Origin: Brevibacterium marinum
GTDB lineage: Bacteria > Actinomycetota > Actinomycetes > Actinomycetales > Brevibacteriaceae
DNA: 64,000 nt
Reading direction: 5' to 3'
Assembly (NCBI RefSeq): GCF_011927955.1
Contig: NZ_JAATJN010000001.1
Location: 2,976,001-3,040,000 of the forward strand
The translations under genes were made by a program, and so were the position numbers. Positions 7,413 through 18,212 of this stretch are shown piece after piece (the first letter of the stretch is position 1; every line of letters starts with the position of its first letter). Under the pieces are notes generated by a model. It had not been told where the DNA came from, searched no databases, and saw nothing but the letters and a program-made list of their open reading frames with translations.

Positions 7413-8795
7413 ATGGAATTGTCGATGTCAGAAGTCGAACCGCAGGCCCAGTCGGACCCGGCAGCAACCAGCAACCCTCAGCGTGAGAAGGGGCGCCGTC
7501 GATCCATGCTCGTCGCTGCGTTTGGCACCGTCGTCGAGTGGTATGACTTCTCGATCTTCTTCTACGTTGCGACCATCCTGACCACCGAGTTCTTCGGCGA
7601 TCGCACCGATTCCCTGCTGCTGACCCTCGGCGTCGGAGCTGCCGGGTTCCTGTTCCGGCCGCTCGGGGCCATGGTCTTCGGCCATCTCGGCGACAGGGTC
7701 GGCCGGAAGTCCGCGCTGGTCGTGTCCGCCGTGCTCATGGCCATTGCGATGCTCGGCATCGCCGTCATGCCGACCTATGACACCATCGGCATCTGGGCCG
7801 GCGTCGGCATGGTCTTCTTCCGCTGTCTGTCGGGCTTCTCCGTTGGTGCCGAGTACACCGGGATCATGGTCTTTCTCATGGAGTCGGCCGGCAGCAAACG
7901 GCGCGGACTCGCGGCCAGCTGGGCCGCCGCCAACAGTGAGGTCGGTGCCCTGCTCGCGGTCGGGTCGGGAGCGTTCCTGGCCGCCACGCTGTCTGCCGAA
8001 GCGATGAGCTCCTGGGGCTGGCGGATGCTGTTCGTCCTGGGCGCTCTGCTGGCCGCGCTGATGATCCCGCTGCGACGGATGATGGAGGAGACCGACACTT
8101 TCAAGCGCCTGCAGGAGACGGAGAAGAAGAAACCGGTCGTCAAGCACAGTCGTTCCCCGTTGCTCATCGCCTTCCTCCAGCAGCCCCGCGCCATCCTCGT
8201 CGCCTTCCTCATCTCATCGATCGGCTCGGTCAGCTACTTCCTCAACATCACCTACGTGCCGACCTACATCGAAGAGGTCTCAGACGTGAAGAACTCCGGG
8301 TCCCTCGCACTGGGCACCATCGCGGCCGTCGTCGCAATCGTCATCACCCCGTTCTTCGGCATCGCCTCTGACCGGTTCGGGAGAAAGAGGACCTTGGCCG
8401 TCCTCATGACCGTCTTCATCCTCACCACCATTCCCGCCTACGCCCTGCTGGCGAACGCGAACCCCGGGATCGCCGTCTCCGGCGCTGCGTTCCTGGCTGT
8501 GCCCGCTGCCGGCTGGAGCGCCGTGGCGGCGGCCATGGTCCCCGAGCAGTTCACCGGAACCAGCCGCTTTTCCGGAATGGCGATCGGCTACAACGTGGCC
8601 ACGGTCCTCTTCGGCGGACTCTCACCGCTGATTGCGACCGCGTTGATGAGTTCCACCGGTCTCACACTGGCACCGGCGATCTATGCGACCGTCATCGTCG
8701 TCGCGGCCGGCATTCCGACCCTGATCCTGGCCCGGAATATGGCGGGCAGGCCGCTGGCCGAGATCGACCACGATCGGCATCTTGTGCCGGCCTGA
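7413..8795 (+). CDS. MFS transporter, metabolite:H+ symporter (MHS) family
   Basis: A 460-aa polytopic membrane protein with about 12 hydrophobic segments. The start of the first helix (GTVVEWYDFSIFFYVA) and the loop after helix 2 (FRPLGAMVFGHLGDRVGRKS) are diagnostic for the MHS group, which includes shikimate, alpha-ketoglutarate, citrate and proline/betaine permeases. A second RXGRKR-type loop occurs at DRFGRKR. The substrate cannot be read from sequence. ATG 7425 is an alternative start. The gene stands alone after the ISL3 element and converges on the epimerase/DUF2867 gene. A GCCGGC inverted repeat around its stop may help termination. Confidence 0.9.
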   Translation: MELSMSEVEPQAQSDPAATSNPQREKGRRRSMLVAAFGTVVEWYDFSIFFYVATILTTEFFGDRTDSLLLTLGVGAAGFLFRPLGAMVFGHLGDRVGRKSALVVSAVLMAIAMLGIAVMPTYDTIGIWAGVGMVFFRCLSGFSVGAEYTGIMVFLMESAGSKRRGLAASWAAANSEVGALLAVGSGAFLAATLSAEAMSSWGWRMLFVLGALLAALMIPLRRMMEETDTFKRLQETEKKKPVVKHSRSPLLIAFLQQPRAILVAFLISSIGSVSYFLNITYVPTYIEEVSDVKNSGSLALGTIAAVVAIVITPFFGIASDRFGRKRTLAVLMTVFILTTIPAYALLANANPGIAVSGAAFLAVPAAGWSAVAAAMVPEQFTGTSRFSGMAIGYNVATVLFGGLSPLIATALMSSTGLTLAPAIYATVIVVAAGIPTLILARNMAGRPLAEIDHDRHLVPA

Positions 8796-8925
8796 ATATG
8801 CCGGCGAAGAATGCTTTCCACGGAATCGGTGAGGACACAGCGGCCACCACCGACACTGTATGTCCACCACTGAGCATCTGCGCCAACCTTGCTCACCCTA
8901 TTGTCGCGGAAAGATTCGTTGCCTG

Positions 8926-10440
8926 TCATGCGAATCGTCTCGCTGCCTGCGCAATGTTGTTGGCCATATTGGGGAAAATGCCCCTATGGAACGGCGACAC
9001 AGACGCCCAATAGAGGCGCCCACGTATCCCTGAAGGGATGAACATGGCTCGCTGTCGGAACGAGCAACCATCTTCATCGTCTGCCATCGTGAACTCGAGC
9101 CAGGCTTCACCGGAGACCTTCATCTCCGCACGCAACAGCAACCGCGAAGACGGTTCCATTTCCACGACTCTCCACCAATCGACCGGGTCTCCCACCCTGA
9201 GACTGTCGGGAAGGCGGCGACCACGGTTGAGACCAGCGCCTCCGACGATTTTGTCTAACTGGCCTCGGATCTTCCACGCCAGGGGCCAGGAGTACCACCC
9301 ATGGTCGCCACCGATGGCGACAACAATTTTCCACAATTGATCGGCACGAAGATCGGAAAAGTAGAATGTGCGATCATCTTCATACATGCGTCGTCCCGCC
9401 CACTGCGGATCGTTGGGAAGGGCACTGGCCGCGCGGCTCAGGTCACCGGTATCGGCATCCCAGTTCGTATCGACTGCCCCTTCCTGTTCTCTGTAAAGAG
9501 CCAATCTCACAGCTTGTTCGTAGGTGAGAAGCCCGTCTGCTGGGACAGGAATGACCGAGTCAATCGCCCGATTTTGTGTCACCGCATCTTCTTGCAGCGA
9601 TTGCACCAGCGGCAACGTTAAATTTAACGGCAAAGGCGTGACCAACCCTACCCAGATTCCTGACAACGTGGGGGCAGGAAGCGGTAGTTCCAACACGTGC
9701 CGTGGTTTCAGACCAGCGATCCGACTAAAAGTCTTCATAATGTCGGCGTAGGTCAAAACGTCACGTGAACCAATGTCAAAAGACCTATTCACCTGCGCTG
9801 TGACACCAACGGCTGACACCAAGTAATAGAGGACATCTCGAATCGAGAGAGGTTCGACTCGATTCGAGACCCAATTCGGTGCCGGCATCCACCGTAGTTC
9901 GTCGGCCAAGTGACGAACCATCTCGAACGATGCCGATCCTGATCCAATGATGATCCCAGCTTGGAACACGATCGTGGCAACAGAAGAATTGAGGAAAATC
10001 CGGCCCACCTTGGCCCGTGAGCGCATATGAGCAGACAACGAATCCGAGTCCGGGTGAAGTCCACCCAGATACACGATTCGCCCGACGTCGGCGGACTCTG
10101 CAGCGGCAGCGACACGAGTGGCAGCCCGTGCCTCACGAGACTCGAAATCACTCCCGGAATTCATTGAATGAACCAGGTAAAAGACGACGTCGATATCGGC
10201 CATGGCTTCGACCAAACCGTGCCCGTCATCAAGATCCACCCGGAAGATCGTGACATCGCTGGCCCAGGGTACTGTCTCGAGCTTGTCGGGAGAGCGTACG
10301 GCAACACTGACTGTATGACCGGCCTGGAGAAGCCGCGGAACTAAACGTCCACCGACGTACCCGGTCGCCCCCAAGACCAAAACCTGACTGGGGTGCTGTG
10401 TGTGAGGAATGAACTCGTCTGGCAGCGATTTGTCTCTCAC
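8926..10440 (-). CDS. NAD(P)-binding epimerase-like protein with C-terminal DUF2867
   Basis: A 504-aa protein. Residues about 18-290 form an atypical short-chain dehydrogenase/NmrA-like Rossmann domain with VLVLGATGYVGGRL as the nucleotide-binding glycine motif. Residues about 340-504 match DUF2867 (FYFSDLRADQLWKIVVAIGG; WYSWPLAWKIRGQLDKIVGG; LRVGDPVDWWRV). The same arrangement occurs in YbjT-like oxidoreductases of unknown substrate. Its start overlaps the stop of the upstream DUF3263 gene as ATGA, so the two are translationally coupled. It converges with the MFS gene. Confidence 0.88.
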   Translation of the reverse strand: MRDKSLPDEFIPHTQHPSQVLVLGATGYVGGRLVPRLLQAGHTVSVAVRSPDKLETVPWASDVTIFRVDLDDGHGLVEAMADIDVVFYLVHSMNSGSDFESREARAATRVAAAAESADVGRIVYLGGLHPDSDSLSAHMRSRAKVGRIFLNSSVATIVFQAGIIIGSGSASFEMVRHLADELRWMPAPNWVSNRVEPLSIRDVLYYLVSAVGVTAQVNRSFDIGSRDVLTYADIMKTFSRIAGLKPRHVLELPLPAPTLSGIWVGLVTPLPLNLTLPLVQSLQEDAVTQNRAIDSVIPVPADGLLTYEQAVRLALYREQEGAVDTNWDADTGDLSRAASALPNDPQWAGRRMYEDDRTFYFSDLRADQLWKIVVAIGGDHGWYSWPLAWKIRGQLDKIVGGAGLNRGRRLPDSLRVGDPVDWWRVVEMEPSSRLLLRAEMKVSGEAWLEFTMADDEDGCSFRQRAMFIPSGIRGRLYWASVSPFHRGIFPNMANNIAQAARRFA

Positions 10441-10730
10441 GTGGGGTCTCCTTTTTCGACAATGTGGTCCCAGGTCGTCCAGCGGCGCGCCCGCCGGTAG
10501 AAGCGAAATCGTTCAGCTCGTGAGTGCCTGACTGTGCGAACGACCTCAGGAGCATACGAATATGCCGCGTCAGTATCAGCTAAACCGTTCAGCACAGTGT
10601 CGTAGCGTTCAGGGGCCAAATCAATGCGATCACACAAGAGGCGTCGAGCGGCAGGAGTGGGTGAACCACACTCGACATCGAGAATCATCCGATCATGGGC
10701 AGAGAGTTGCTGTGCATCACCAGCAATCAT
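10437..10730 (-). CDS. DUF3263 domain protein
   Basis: From ATG 10730 this gives 97 residues, and the DUF3263 region covers most of it (LSAHDRMILDVECGSPTPAA, then RYDTVLNGLADTDAAYSYAP and VVRTVRHSRAERFRFYRRAR). DUF3263 proteins are small actinobacterial helix-turn-helix-like proteins of unknown role. The frame is open back to 10853, but the extra 41 residues look unlike the family. The stop overlaps the start of the epimerase/DUF2867 gene (ATGA). It is divergent from the DUF2505 gene at 10889. Confidence 0.75.
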   Translation of the reverse strand: MIAGDAQQLSAHDRMILDVECGSPTPAARRLLCDRIDLAPERYDTVLNGLADTDAAYSYAPEVVRTVRHSRAERFRFYRRARRWTTWDHIVEKGDPT

Positions 10731-10888
10731 CGGGCCTGCCACCTCGCCTGAGACATACTGAAAGCATAGGGCACATGCCAACCATAGTTGCGCCTCAGTG
10801 AACGGCCCCCGATGCTGGTTGGTCCCTGCCGTGTGGAAGCACAACAGCGGCATCGATCGGTCATACTCGGCATGACATACTTGCGCCT

Positions 10889-11362
10889 ATGCAACGAGCG
10901 GAGCTGAAACGCAAAGTAGCATTGGGGCCAGCGCAGATTCTCGATGTGCTCGCCGATGAGGACACTTGGCGTGCAGATGGAGCGAGCGTGGAGATCCTGT
11001 CGGGCCGAGCCGACGGGCTTCAATTGACGGCCACGATGCCTTTAGCACGCGACCAGCTGCCTGCCACGGCACAGAGTTTCCTAGGTGCCGATGCCAAAGT
11101 TGTCCAGAACATAAGCTCCGAGCCCGTGTCCGAGAGTGATGACGCATCGACAGTGAATATCGACGCGGAAATTCCTGGCGTTGCCATCGATGTCCATGTG
11201 GAGATTTCCTTGATCCGGGAGGCCGAGGATTGTACTGACCTTCATGCCCTGATCGAGATCGTGTCTTCGTTGCCATTCTTTGGCCGCGCGATCGAATCAG
11301 GTACTCGCCCTCATATCCAGGCGATGATCTCCACACGTTTCGGTCACCTTCCGACTCTCTAG
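10889..11362 (+). CDS. DUF2505 domain protein
   Basis: A 157-aa soluble protein that matches the actinobacterial DUF2505 family, a SRPBCC/START-like fold. Supporting segments are an N-terminal LGPAQILDVLADEDTW and a C-terminal IEIVSSLPFFGRAIESG...HIQAMIS. There is no signal peptide or membrane segment. Function is unknown; the fold suggests binding of a hydrophobic ligand. No clear ribosome binding site precedes ATG 10889, so a leaderless transcript is possible. It is divergent from the DUF3263 gene. Confidence 0.75.
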   Translation: MQRAELKRKVALGPAQILDVLADEDTWRADGASVEILSGRADGLQLTATMPLARDQLPATAQSFLGADAKVVQNISSEPVSESDDASTVNIDAEIPGVAIDVHVEISLIREAEDCTDLHALIEIVSSLPFFGRAIESGTRPHIQAMISTRFGHLPTL

Positions 11363-11369
11363 GCCAACC

Positions 11370-11654
11370 TCACACGAGTTGAGGCAGGACACGATAGAAG
11401 TATTCTATCCGCTCCTCATTTTCGCTAGCCAGGCGAGCGACATTCCGGGTGCACCATTCTTCTTCCCTGTACTCAGGGTGTCCTCCCCCGCCCGGGTTTG
11501 GGAAAGCAGGCGAAACGGCACTGACCGAGACGACCTGTGGGTTGTGCTCGATTACGATCACACAGTCACGACAACCGCGCGTACGAGCCTCACTGGCCTG
11601 GCAACGCCGTACGCACAGGCGGAAATACTGTCGCAGGCGGCGGGCGTATACACG
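11370..11654 (-). pseudogene. Unassigned gene fragment abutting IS630 copy 2
   Basis: On the minus strand an open frame encodes VIVIEHNPQVVSVSAVSP... and ends EERIEYFYRVLPQLV at 11370. It can be read back to the IS630 boundary (RVYARRLRQYFRLCVRRCQA). The composition looks like real protein, but I do not recognise it. Upstream across the IS630 insertion an in-frame TAG formed by the CTAG site blocks continuation. A GTG at 11561 could start a 63-residue product. It is probably the 3' end of a lost gene. Confidence 0.35.
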
Positions 11655-11657
11655 CTA

Positions 11658-12807
11658 GTGGTGTGTCTCGTAAATGATTATACCGTTGGGCGATAGAATG
11701 AGGGCATGTCAGCTCCAGCAGCCCCGTTGACCATGACCGACACCGATCGAGAAGTCCTCGAGATCATCGCTCGGTCATCGACAGCCGCGCACCGGGAAGT
11801 CGTCCGCGCCAGAGTCCTCCTCGCCTCCGCCGATGGTGTGGGCATCCGCACCGTCGCCGGCGACCATGGTGTGTCGGCGATGACGGTGCGCGCCTGGCGC
11901 GAGGCGTTCACAGCCGAGGGACTCACGCAGTGGGGCACGGTGAAGAAAGGACGCGGACGCAAACCCTCGATCCCTGAGGACACAATCGCTGAGATCGTAC
12001 GTCTGACGACGACCGAGACTCCTGAAGCCGAAACCCACTGGTCGGTGCGGTCGATGGCCAAGAAGGTCGGCGTCTCCCGCTCGACCGTCCACAGGGTCTG
12101 GTCCGAACTCGGGCTCAAACCCCACCGGCACGATACGTTCAAAGTCTCGAACGATCCGAACTTCGATGCCAAGGTCATCGATGTCGTCGGTCTCTACCTC
12201 AACCCACCGGAGAAGGCGGTGGTGTTGTGCATGGACGAGAAGTCTTCCATCCAGGCACTCGATCGCACTCAGGCATCGTTGCCGATGGTTCCCGGTCGGG
12301 CCGGGACGATGACGCATGACTACAAACGAAACGGCACGACGACGCTCTTCGCCGCACTGGATGTCCTCACGGGTAAAGTCATCGGGCAGTGTCTTCCCAA
12401 GCATCGGCATGAGGAGTTCCTGACTTTCCTCAAAACCGTTGATTCGCAGGTGCCCAAGGGTCTGCAGGTCCACCTCGTGCTTGATAACTATGCCACGCAC
12501 AAACATGCCGTGATCAAGCACTGGCTGGCCAACCACAAACGCTTTCACCTGCACTTCACGCCGACATCATCGTCGTGGCTGAATCAGGTCGAGAGGTGGT
12601 TTCGCGATCTGACGGAGAAGAATCTGCGTCGGGGGATCTTCGACTCGGTGCCCGATCTCATCGACAGCATCGAGGCTTATATCGATGCCAATAATGATGA
12701 CCCGAAACCGTATGTGTGGACGGCGACAGCCGAGTCGATCCTGGAGAAAGTCGCCCGAGCGCGCACCACCCTGACCGAACGAGCAAGCTAATACAGAGAC
12801 ACACCAC
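11658..12807 (+). mobile_element. IS630-family element, copy 2
   Basis: A 1150-bp element with the same ends as copy 1, flanked by TA inside CTAG (11655-11658 and 12807-12810). Its right end lies 15 bp from the stop of a truncated IS110 transposase. Confidence 0.95.
11706..12791 (+). CDS. IS630 family transposase (copy 2)
   Basis: 361 aa. It differs from copy 1 only at residue 20 (Ile, LEIIARSS) and from copy 3 only in RTVAGDHG (Ala against Ser). It is therefore the intermediate sequence of the three. The DDE residues are all present (CMDEKSS, LVLDNYATH, NQVERWF), so it is probably active. Confidence 0.97.
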   Translation: MSAPAAPLTMTDTDREVLEIIARSSTAAHREVVRARVLLASADGVGIRTVAGDHGVSAMTVRAWREAFTAEGLTQWGTVKKGRGRKPSIPEDTIAEIVRLTTTETPEAETHWSVRSMAKKVGVSRSTVHRVWSELGLKPHRHDTFKVSNDPNFDAKVIDVVGLYLNPPEKAVVLCMDEKSSIQALDRTQASLPMVPGRAGTMTHDYKRNGTTTLFAALDVLTGKVIGQCLPKHRHEEFLTFLKTVDSQVPKGLQVHLVLDNYATHKHAVIKHWLANHKRFHLHFTPTSSSWLNQVERWFRDLTEKNLRRGIFDSVPDLIDSIEAYIDANNDDPKPYVWTATAESILEKVARARTTLTERAS

Positions 12808-12822
12808 TAGCGTCGCGTGTCG

Positions 12823-13827
12823 TTAGTTACTGAAAGGTTCGTGGTTGTGGAGTCTCCTGTTGCCCTCATCTCCCCGGGCTCGCGCTGCCGCCGGTGCCCG
12901 GTCGAATCGGGCTTGCAGAGCCTTGGACTTCCGGTATTGGCGACGGTGGTGCCACGCTACCTCGATCAACAGGCGACGCACATGCCCGTTGCCGGTCTTC
13001 ATCACTCCTCCCTGGGACCGTGACGATCCAGACGAGTATTCCGTGGGGGCCAGCCCCACGTAGGACCCGATCGTTCGGCCGGTGAACCGGGTCCAGTCGC
13101 CGATCTCGACAGCCAGCCCGAACCCGGTCAAGGTGCCTATCCCGCGCAGGCACCCGAGCCGATCGACGACGGCAGTGAACTCGGAATCTCGGGCGATCTT
13201 CTCAATCTCGGCATCCAGTCGATCTCTGCGCGCGGTGACCGTCAATACCGCATCGTAGGCGGCGTCGAAGCCCAGGCGGGTCGCTGTGTCCGGTAGGCGA
13301 GGCAGGGCATCGGTGTGGAGCCATTGGTCGTGTTTGCCTGTCCAGGCGCTGCCGCCGTAGTAGACGATGCCGTGGCGCAGCAGCAGCTTCGAGAGTCGGT
13401 GGCGTGCCGACATGAGATCCCCACACGCGTCTTCACGGGTACGAACGAGGTCCCGAGCTGATTCCTGGACCAGGGAGGGCACGTCCACGGGTGTGACTTC
13501 ATCAAGGCGTAAGAGTTTCGCCAGGTGCAGGGCTTCGTTTTTATCGGTCTTGACTCGATCGCCCGCAGGGCGTTGGAGTTTCGATAGCGCCGCCACTACG
13601 CATCGGATACCGGCGTCAGTCAGGTGTCTGACCAGGCCGAATCCGGCGGGGCCGGCTTCGTAGACGACGGCGGCTGGTTGGGGTTGGTGGGTGATGAATG
13701 TGGTGATGTCGGTGAAGTCGGGGGTGAGTCTGCGTTGGACGAGTTCGCCTGTGTGCGTGTCGAGTGCTGCTGCGATGACGCTTCGAGCGTGCACGTCGAG
13801 TCCGATGGTTGTACGCTCGGTGAACAC
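12823..13827 (-). pseudogene. IS110 family transposase, C-terminally truncated
   Basis: GTG 13827 gives FTERTTIGLDVHARSVIAAA, a typical IS110 N-terminus with the first DEDD Asp, then VVYEAGPAGFGLVRHL and DRVKTDKNEALHLAKLL with further acidic residues of the RuvC-like domain. The C-terminal Transposase_20 domain is recognisable (LGCLRGIGTLTGFGLAVEIG; YVGLAPTEYSSGSSRSQGG; GNGHVRRLLIEVAWHHRR) and keeps the Ser region used for catalysis. Related proteins usually run about 30-40 residues past the NRRLH motif. Here the frame ends with NHEPFSN, 15 bp from IS630 copy 2. The missing end and lost right boundary suggest a dead remnant. Confidence 0.8.
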
Positions 13828-14060
13828 CGGGGCCTGCCACAAATGTTGGATAGGCCGGGCACGGGGCTTCGTGTCCGGTAACCCACGATTTTTTGTGAGG
13901 TGGGCCCCGGCCCGCAACCCCTGAGCCAAACCGGCCAGATCATGGGGCCACCCGAGGTGGTCGATGGCCGGGAGGCAACTTTGGGTTGGGCGTCGGCATC
14001 GATATGGAATTGCCACAGGTCGGCGGTGTCGTTAGCGTCACCCTTGAGCACAACGCCCGA
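13828..14060 (-). other. Non-coding region upstream of IS110 transposase (possible bridge-RNA locus)
   Basis: About 230 bp between the IS110 start codon and the end of gdhA hold no gene on either strand. IS110-group elements encode a structured bridge RNA in the non-coding end next to the recombinase start, so this is where one would be expected. Short GC-rich complementary tracts are present (for example GGGCCCCGGCCC near 13905). I could not fold it, and assignment is by position only. Confidence 0.3.
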
Positions 14061-14130
14061 CTCCCAAGCCCCCGTTGGCACGGGCACAGGCAGGGGGCCT
14101 GGGGCGGGGTCACTCGGCAGCGGGACCTGT

Positions 14131-15657
<1,527 letters not shown>

Positions 15658-15693
15658 TCAGCGGCATTCGACGTCATCTGAAAGTGTGAGGCC

Positions 15694-16380
15694 GTGGAAA
15701 TCAACGACGAACCGCCGGGGCTTGAGCTGAGCCCACAGGTCGAGGGCGGGCGGCCGCTGTCTCCTCCACCGAAGTCGCTTGAGCAGTCGATCGCTGAGAG
15801 CACCCGGCAGATGCGGAGTGCGCGCGGGCTGACGCTTTCAGAGCTGGCGTCTCGCGTCGGGATCAGTCGACAGATGCTGTCGAAGATCGAGAACGCTCAG
15901 ACGTCGGCGAGCCTTGAGACGGTGGATGCGCTGGCGAAGGGACTGGAGCTTCCTGTCACCAGCCTCTTCCGCGCCGCTGATTACGAGACGCAGGCGGTGT
16001 TCGCGAAGGCGGGTAGGGCGCCTGAGACGGTGCGCCGGGGAAGCAACCTGGGCCATCACTATCAGTTACTCGGACAGCTCGCCCGTCACCATGGCCTCTT
16101 CGAACCTCTCCTTGTGACGCTGACGGAGGACAGTCAGCCGTTCCCGCTGTTCCAGCACATGGGTTCGGAGTTCGTGTACGTCTTCGAAGGGGTCATGGAC
16201 TATCAGCACCAGCAGTCGACGTTCCGCATGGAGACCGGCGACAGCTTGCTCTTCGACAGCGAGGGCGTCCACGGCCCTGCCCGCATCATAGCGGCACCGG
16301 TCCGCTTCCTGTCAGTGTTCGTGACACAGGAGCGCCCGGCGGATTCCCTCGGTGACCGCCCGGACACCTTGTCACACTGA
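15694..16380 (+). CDS. XRE-family regulator with cupin domain
   Basis: 228 aa from GTG 15694. A helix-turn-helix occupies about residues 36-92 (RGLTLSELASRVGISRQMLS, KIENAQTSASLETVDALAKG), and a C-terminal cupin_2 domain about 135-215 (GSEFVYVFEGVMDY, METGDSLLFDSEGVHGPARI). Such proteins often sense a small metabolite and regulate catabolic or transport genes. It is divergent from gdhA with 219 bp between the starts and next to glnK-amtB, so control of gdhA is the natural guess. It converges with glnK, and the 128 bp between them hold nothing clear. Confidence 0.88.
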   Translation: MEINDEPPGLELSPQVEGGRPLSPPPKSLEQSIAESTRQMRSARGLTLSELASRVGISRQMLSKIENAQTSASLETVDALAKGLELPVTSLFRAADYETQAVFAKAGRAPETVRRGSNLGHHYQLLGQLARHHGLFEPLLVTLTEDSQPFPLFQHMGSEFVYVFEGVMDYQHQQSTFRMETGDSLLFDSEGVHGPARIIAAPVRFLSVFVTQERPADSLGDRPDTLSH

Positions 16381-16508
16381 CCGGGACCGACCCTGCGAGC
16401 GGGATCCGACTCCAGTGGGGTTTTCACTGAGAAGTGACGGTCACTGGGGTTGAAGCCTGTTGTCGGCCGGGGATTGCCCTTCTGAAGCCGCTATCCGGTC
16501 GAAGGGGG

Positions 16509-16847
16509 CTACAGGGCAGCTGGCCCTCGTTCTCCGGTGCGGATCCGGACGACCTCGTCGACTGGCGTCGACCAGATCTTGCCGTCGCCGACCTCGTCGG
16601 TGCGGGCCGACTGTGCAATGACCTCGATCACTGTGTCCGCGTCGGAGTCGGCGACGAGGATCTCCAATCGGGCCTTGCCGATGTAATCGATGGTGAGCTC
16701 CGCGCCTCGGTAGACCTCACGGTGACCGTTCTGGCGTCCATAGCCCGAGCACTCGCTCACGGTCATTCCGCTGATGCCATGTCGAGCGAGAGCGACCTGG
16801 ACCCGGTCGAGGACGATGGGTTGAAGGATTGCGGTGACGAGTCTCAT
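16509..16847 (-). CDS. glnK: PII nitrogen regulatory protein, lacking Tyr51
   Basis: 112 aa, the normal PII length. Conserved PII segments are present: the N-terminus MRLVTAILQP, GISGMTVSE, GYGRQNGH, and the C-terminal GDGKIW...VRIRTGERG. In the T-loop the usual YRGAEY reads YRGAEL, so residue 51, the uridylylation or adenylylation Tyr, is Leu; Tyr46 remains. Lys40 of other PII proteins is Asn. PII proteins bind ATP/ADP and 2-oxoglutarate and block Amt channels. The start overlaps the amtB stop (ATGA), a conserved amtB-glnK pair. No glnD follows, which fits the loss of the modification site. Confidence 0.93.
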   Translation of the reverse strand: MRLVTAILQPIVLDRVQVALARHGISGMTVSECSGYGRQNGHREVYRGAELTIDYIGKARLEILVADSDADTVIEVIAQSARTDEVGDGKIWSTPVDEVVRIRTGERGPAAL

Positions 16848-18181
16848 GGGCGGGCCTCCTGCTGTTCTGGAGCGGGGATGACGATGCTGCGCGTGATGTT
16901 CTGCGACGTGTAGGGCACCTGTGAGAACTCGTAGCCCGACTCTGCGTGAGCAGAGACATCGATGCCGAAGGACTCCTCGTGGCTGGTGACTCGTATGCCG
17001 CCCATCATGGATCTGAGGACAAGGGCGATCACTGTGGTCACGACGAAGCTGTAGACCAGCACGATCGCTGCGCTGAGTGCCTCCACCCCGAGCAGATGAA
17101 GACCGCCGCCGTGGAGCAGACCGGCTTCGCCGGCGGGCGATGCAGGATTCGCCAGGACGCCGATCGCCAGGGTCCCGATCAGACCGGCGACGAGGTGCAC
17201 ACCGACGACATCGAGGGAGTCGTCGTAGCCGAGCTTCGTCTTGAGCCCGATGGCCAGGGCTGAGCCGATCCCGGCCAGGGTGCCGATCGCGATCGCGCCG
17301 AGGGGACTGACCGCGGCTGCAGCAGGGGTGATGCCCACTAGGCCTGCGACGACGCCGGAGGCGGCACCGAGCGAGGTCGGACGCCCGTCGCGGATCCGCT
17401 CGACGATCAGCCACGCGAGCATGGCGGCCGCCGGCGCTGCGAGGGTGTTGATCCAGGCGAATGCCGCGGTGTGGTTCGCCCCGAGTGCCGACCCGGCGTT
17501 AAACCCGAACCACCCGAACCAGAGCAGCCCTGCGCCGAGCATCACGAGGGGCAGATTGTGAGGTCGCATCGGGGCCCTTCTGAATCCGATGCGCGGTCGG
17601 AGCACGAGGGCCAGCGCAAGCGCCGCGGCACCGGCGTTGATGTGGATCGCGGTCCCGCCGGCGAAGTCGACGGCTCCCAGGTTGTTCGCGATGAACCCCC
17701 CGTTCTCCGACACGGATCCGTTGAATGCGAACACCCAGTGCGCAGCGGGGAAGTACACGAGCAGCGCCCACACCACGGCGAACACGACCCATGCGGAGAA
17801 CCGCATCCGATCGGCGACCGCACCGCTGACCAGTGCCACAGCGATGATCGCGAAAGCCGCTTGAAAGCCCGCGAAGATCAGTGTCGGGGTCCCGTCCACG
17901 ACTGCGTCCTCGTTCAGGAGGGCGGTCAGCCCGGCGAAGTCCATCGGGTTGCCGATAAACCCGCCGATCGATTCTCCAAAGACCAGCGAGAACCCGACGA
18001 GCACCCACAAGACCCCGATGAGGCCCATGGTCACCACCGACATCATGACCATATTGAGCACGCTCTTGGCTCGCACCATGCCTCCGTAGAAGAAGGCCAA
18101 TCCCACCGTCATCAGCAGCACGAGCGCGGCGCTGATCAGCACCCAGGCGGTGTCGCCGGCAGAAACGTCCGCAGCATTCAT
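16844..18181 (-). CDS. amtB: Ammonium transporter
   Basis: 445 aa from ATG 18181, which has GGAGGATGAG just upstream; ATG 18202 is less likely. It has eleven hydrophobic segments as in Amt/MEP/Rh channels. The twin pore histidines are seen in FAGGTAIHINAG and DVVGVHLVAGLIG, and the family signature DFAGG is present. The first helix has AFFYGGMVRAKSVLNM. It is cotranscribed with glnK, whose product would gate it. The cytoplasmic tail is about 50 residues. A GlnR-like box precedes it at 18238-18253, so induction under nitrogen limitation is likely. Confidence 0.97.
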   Translation of the reverse strand: MNAADVSAGDTAWVLISAALVLLMTVGLAFFYGGMVRAKSVLNMVMMSVVTMGLIGVLWVLVGFSLVFGESIGGFIGNPMDFAGLTALLNEDAVVDGTPTLIFAGFQAAFAIIAVALVSGAVADRMRFSAWVVFAVVWALLVYFPAAHWVFAFNGSVSENGGFIANNLGAVDFAGGTAIHINAGAAALALALVLRPRIGFRRAPMRPHNLPLVMLGAGLLWFGWFGFNAGSALGANHTAAFAWINTLAAPAAAMLAWLIVERIRDGRPTSLGAASGVVAGLVGITPAAAAVSPLGAIAIGTLAGIGSALAIGLKTKLGYDDSLDVVGVHLVAGLIGTLAIGVLANPASPAGEAGLLHGGGLHLLGVEALSAAIVLVYSFVVTTVIALVLRSMMGGIRVTSHEESFGIDVSAHAESGYEFSQVPYTSQNITRSIVIPAPEQQEARP

Positions 18182-18212
18182 CTCATCCTCCGCAAATGGC
18201 ATGTGGTGATCA

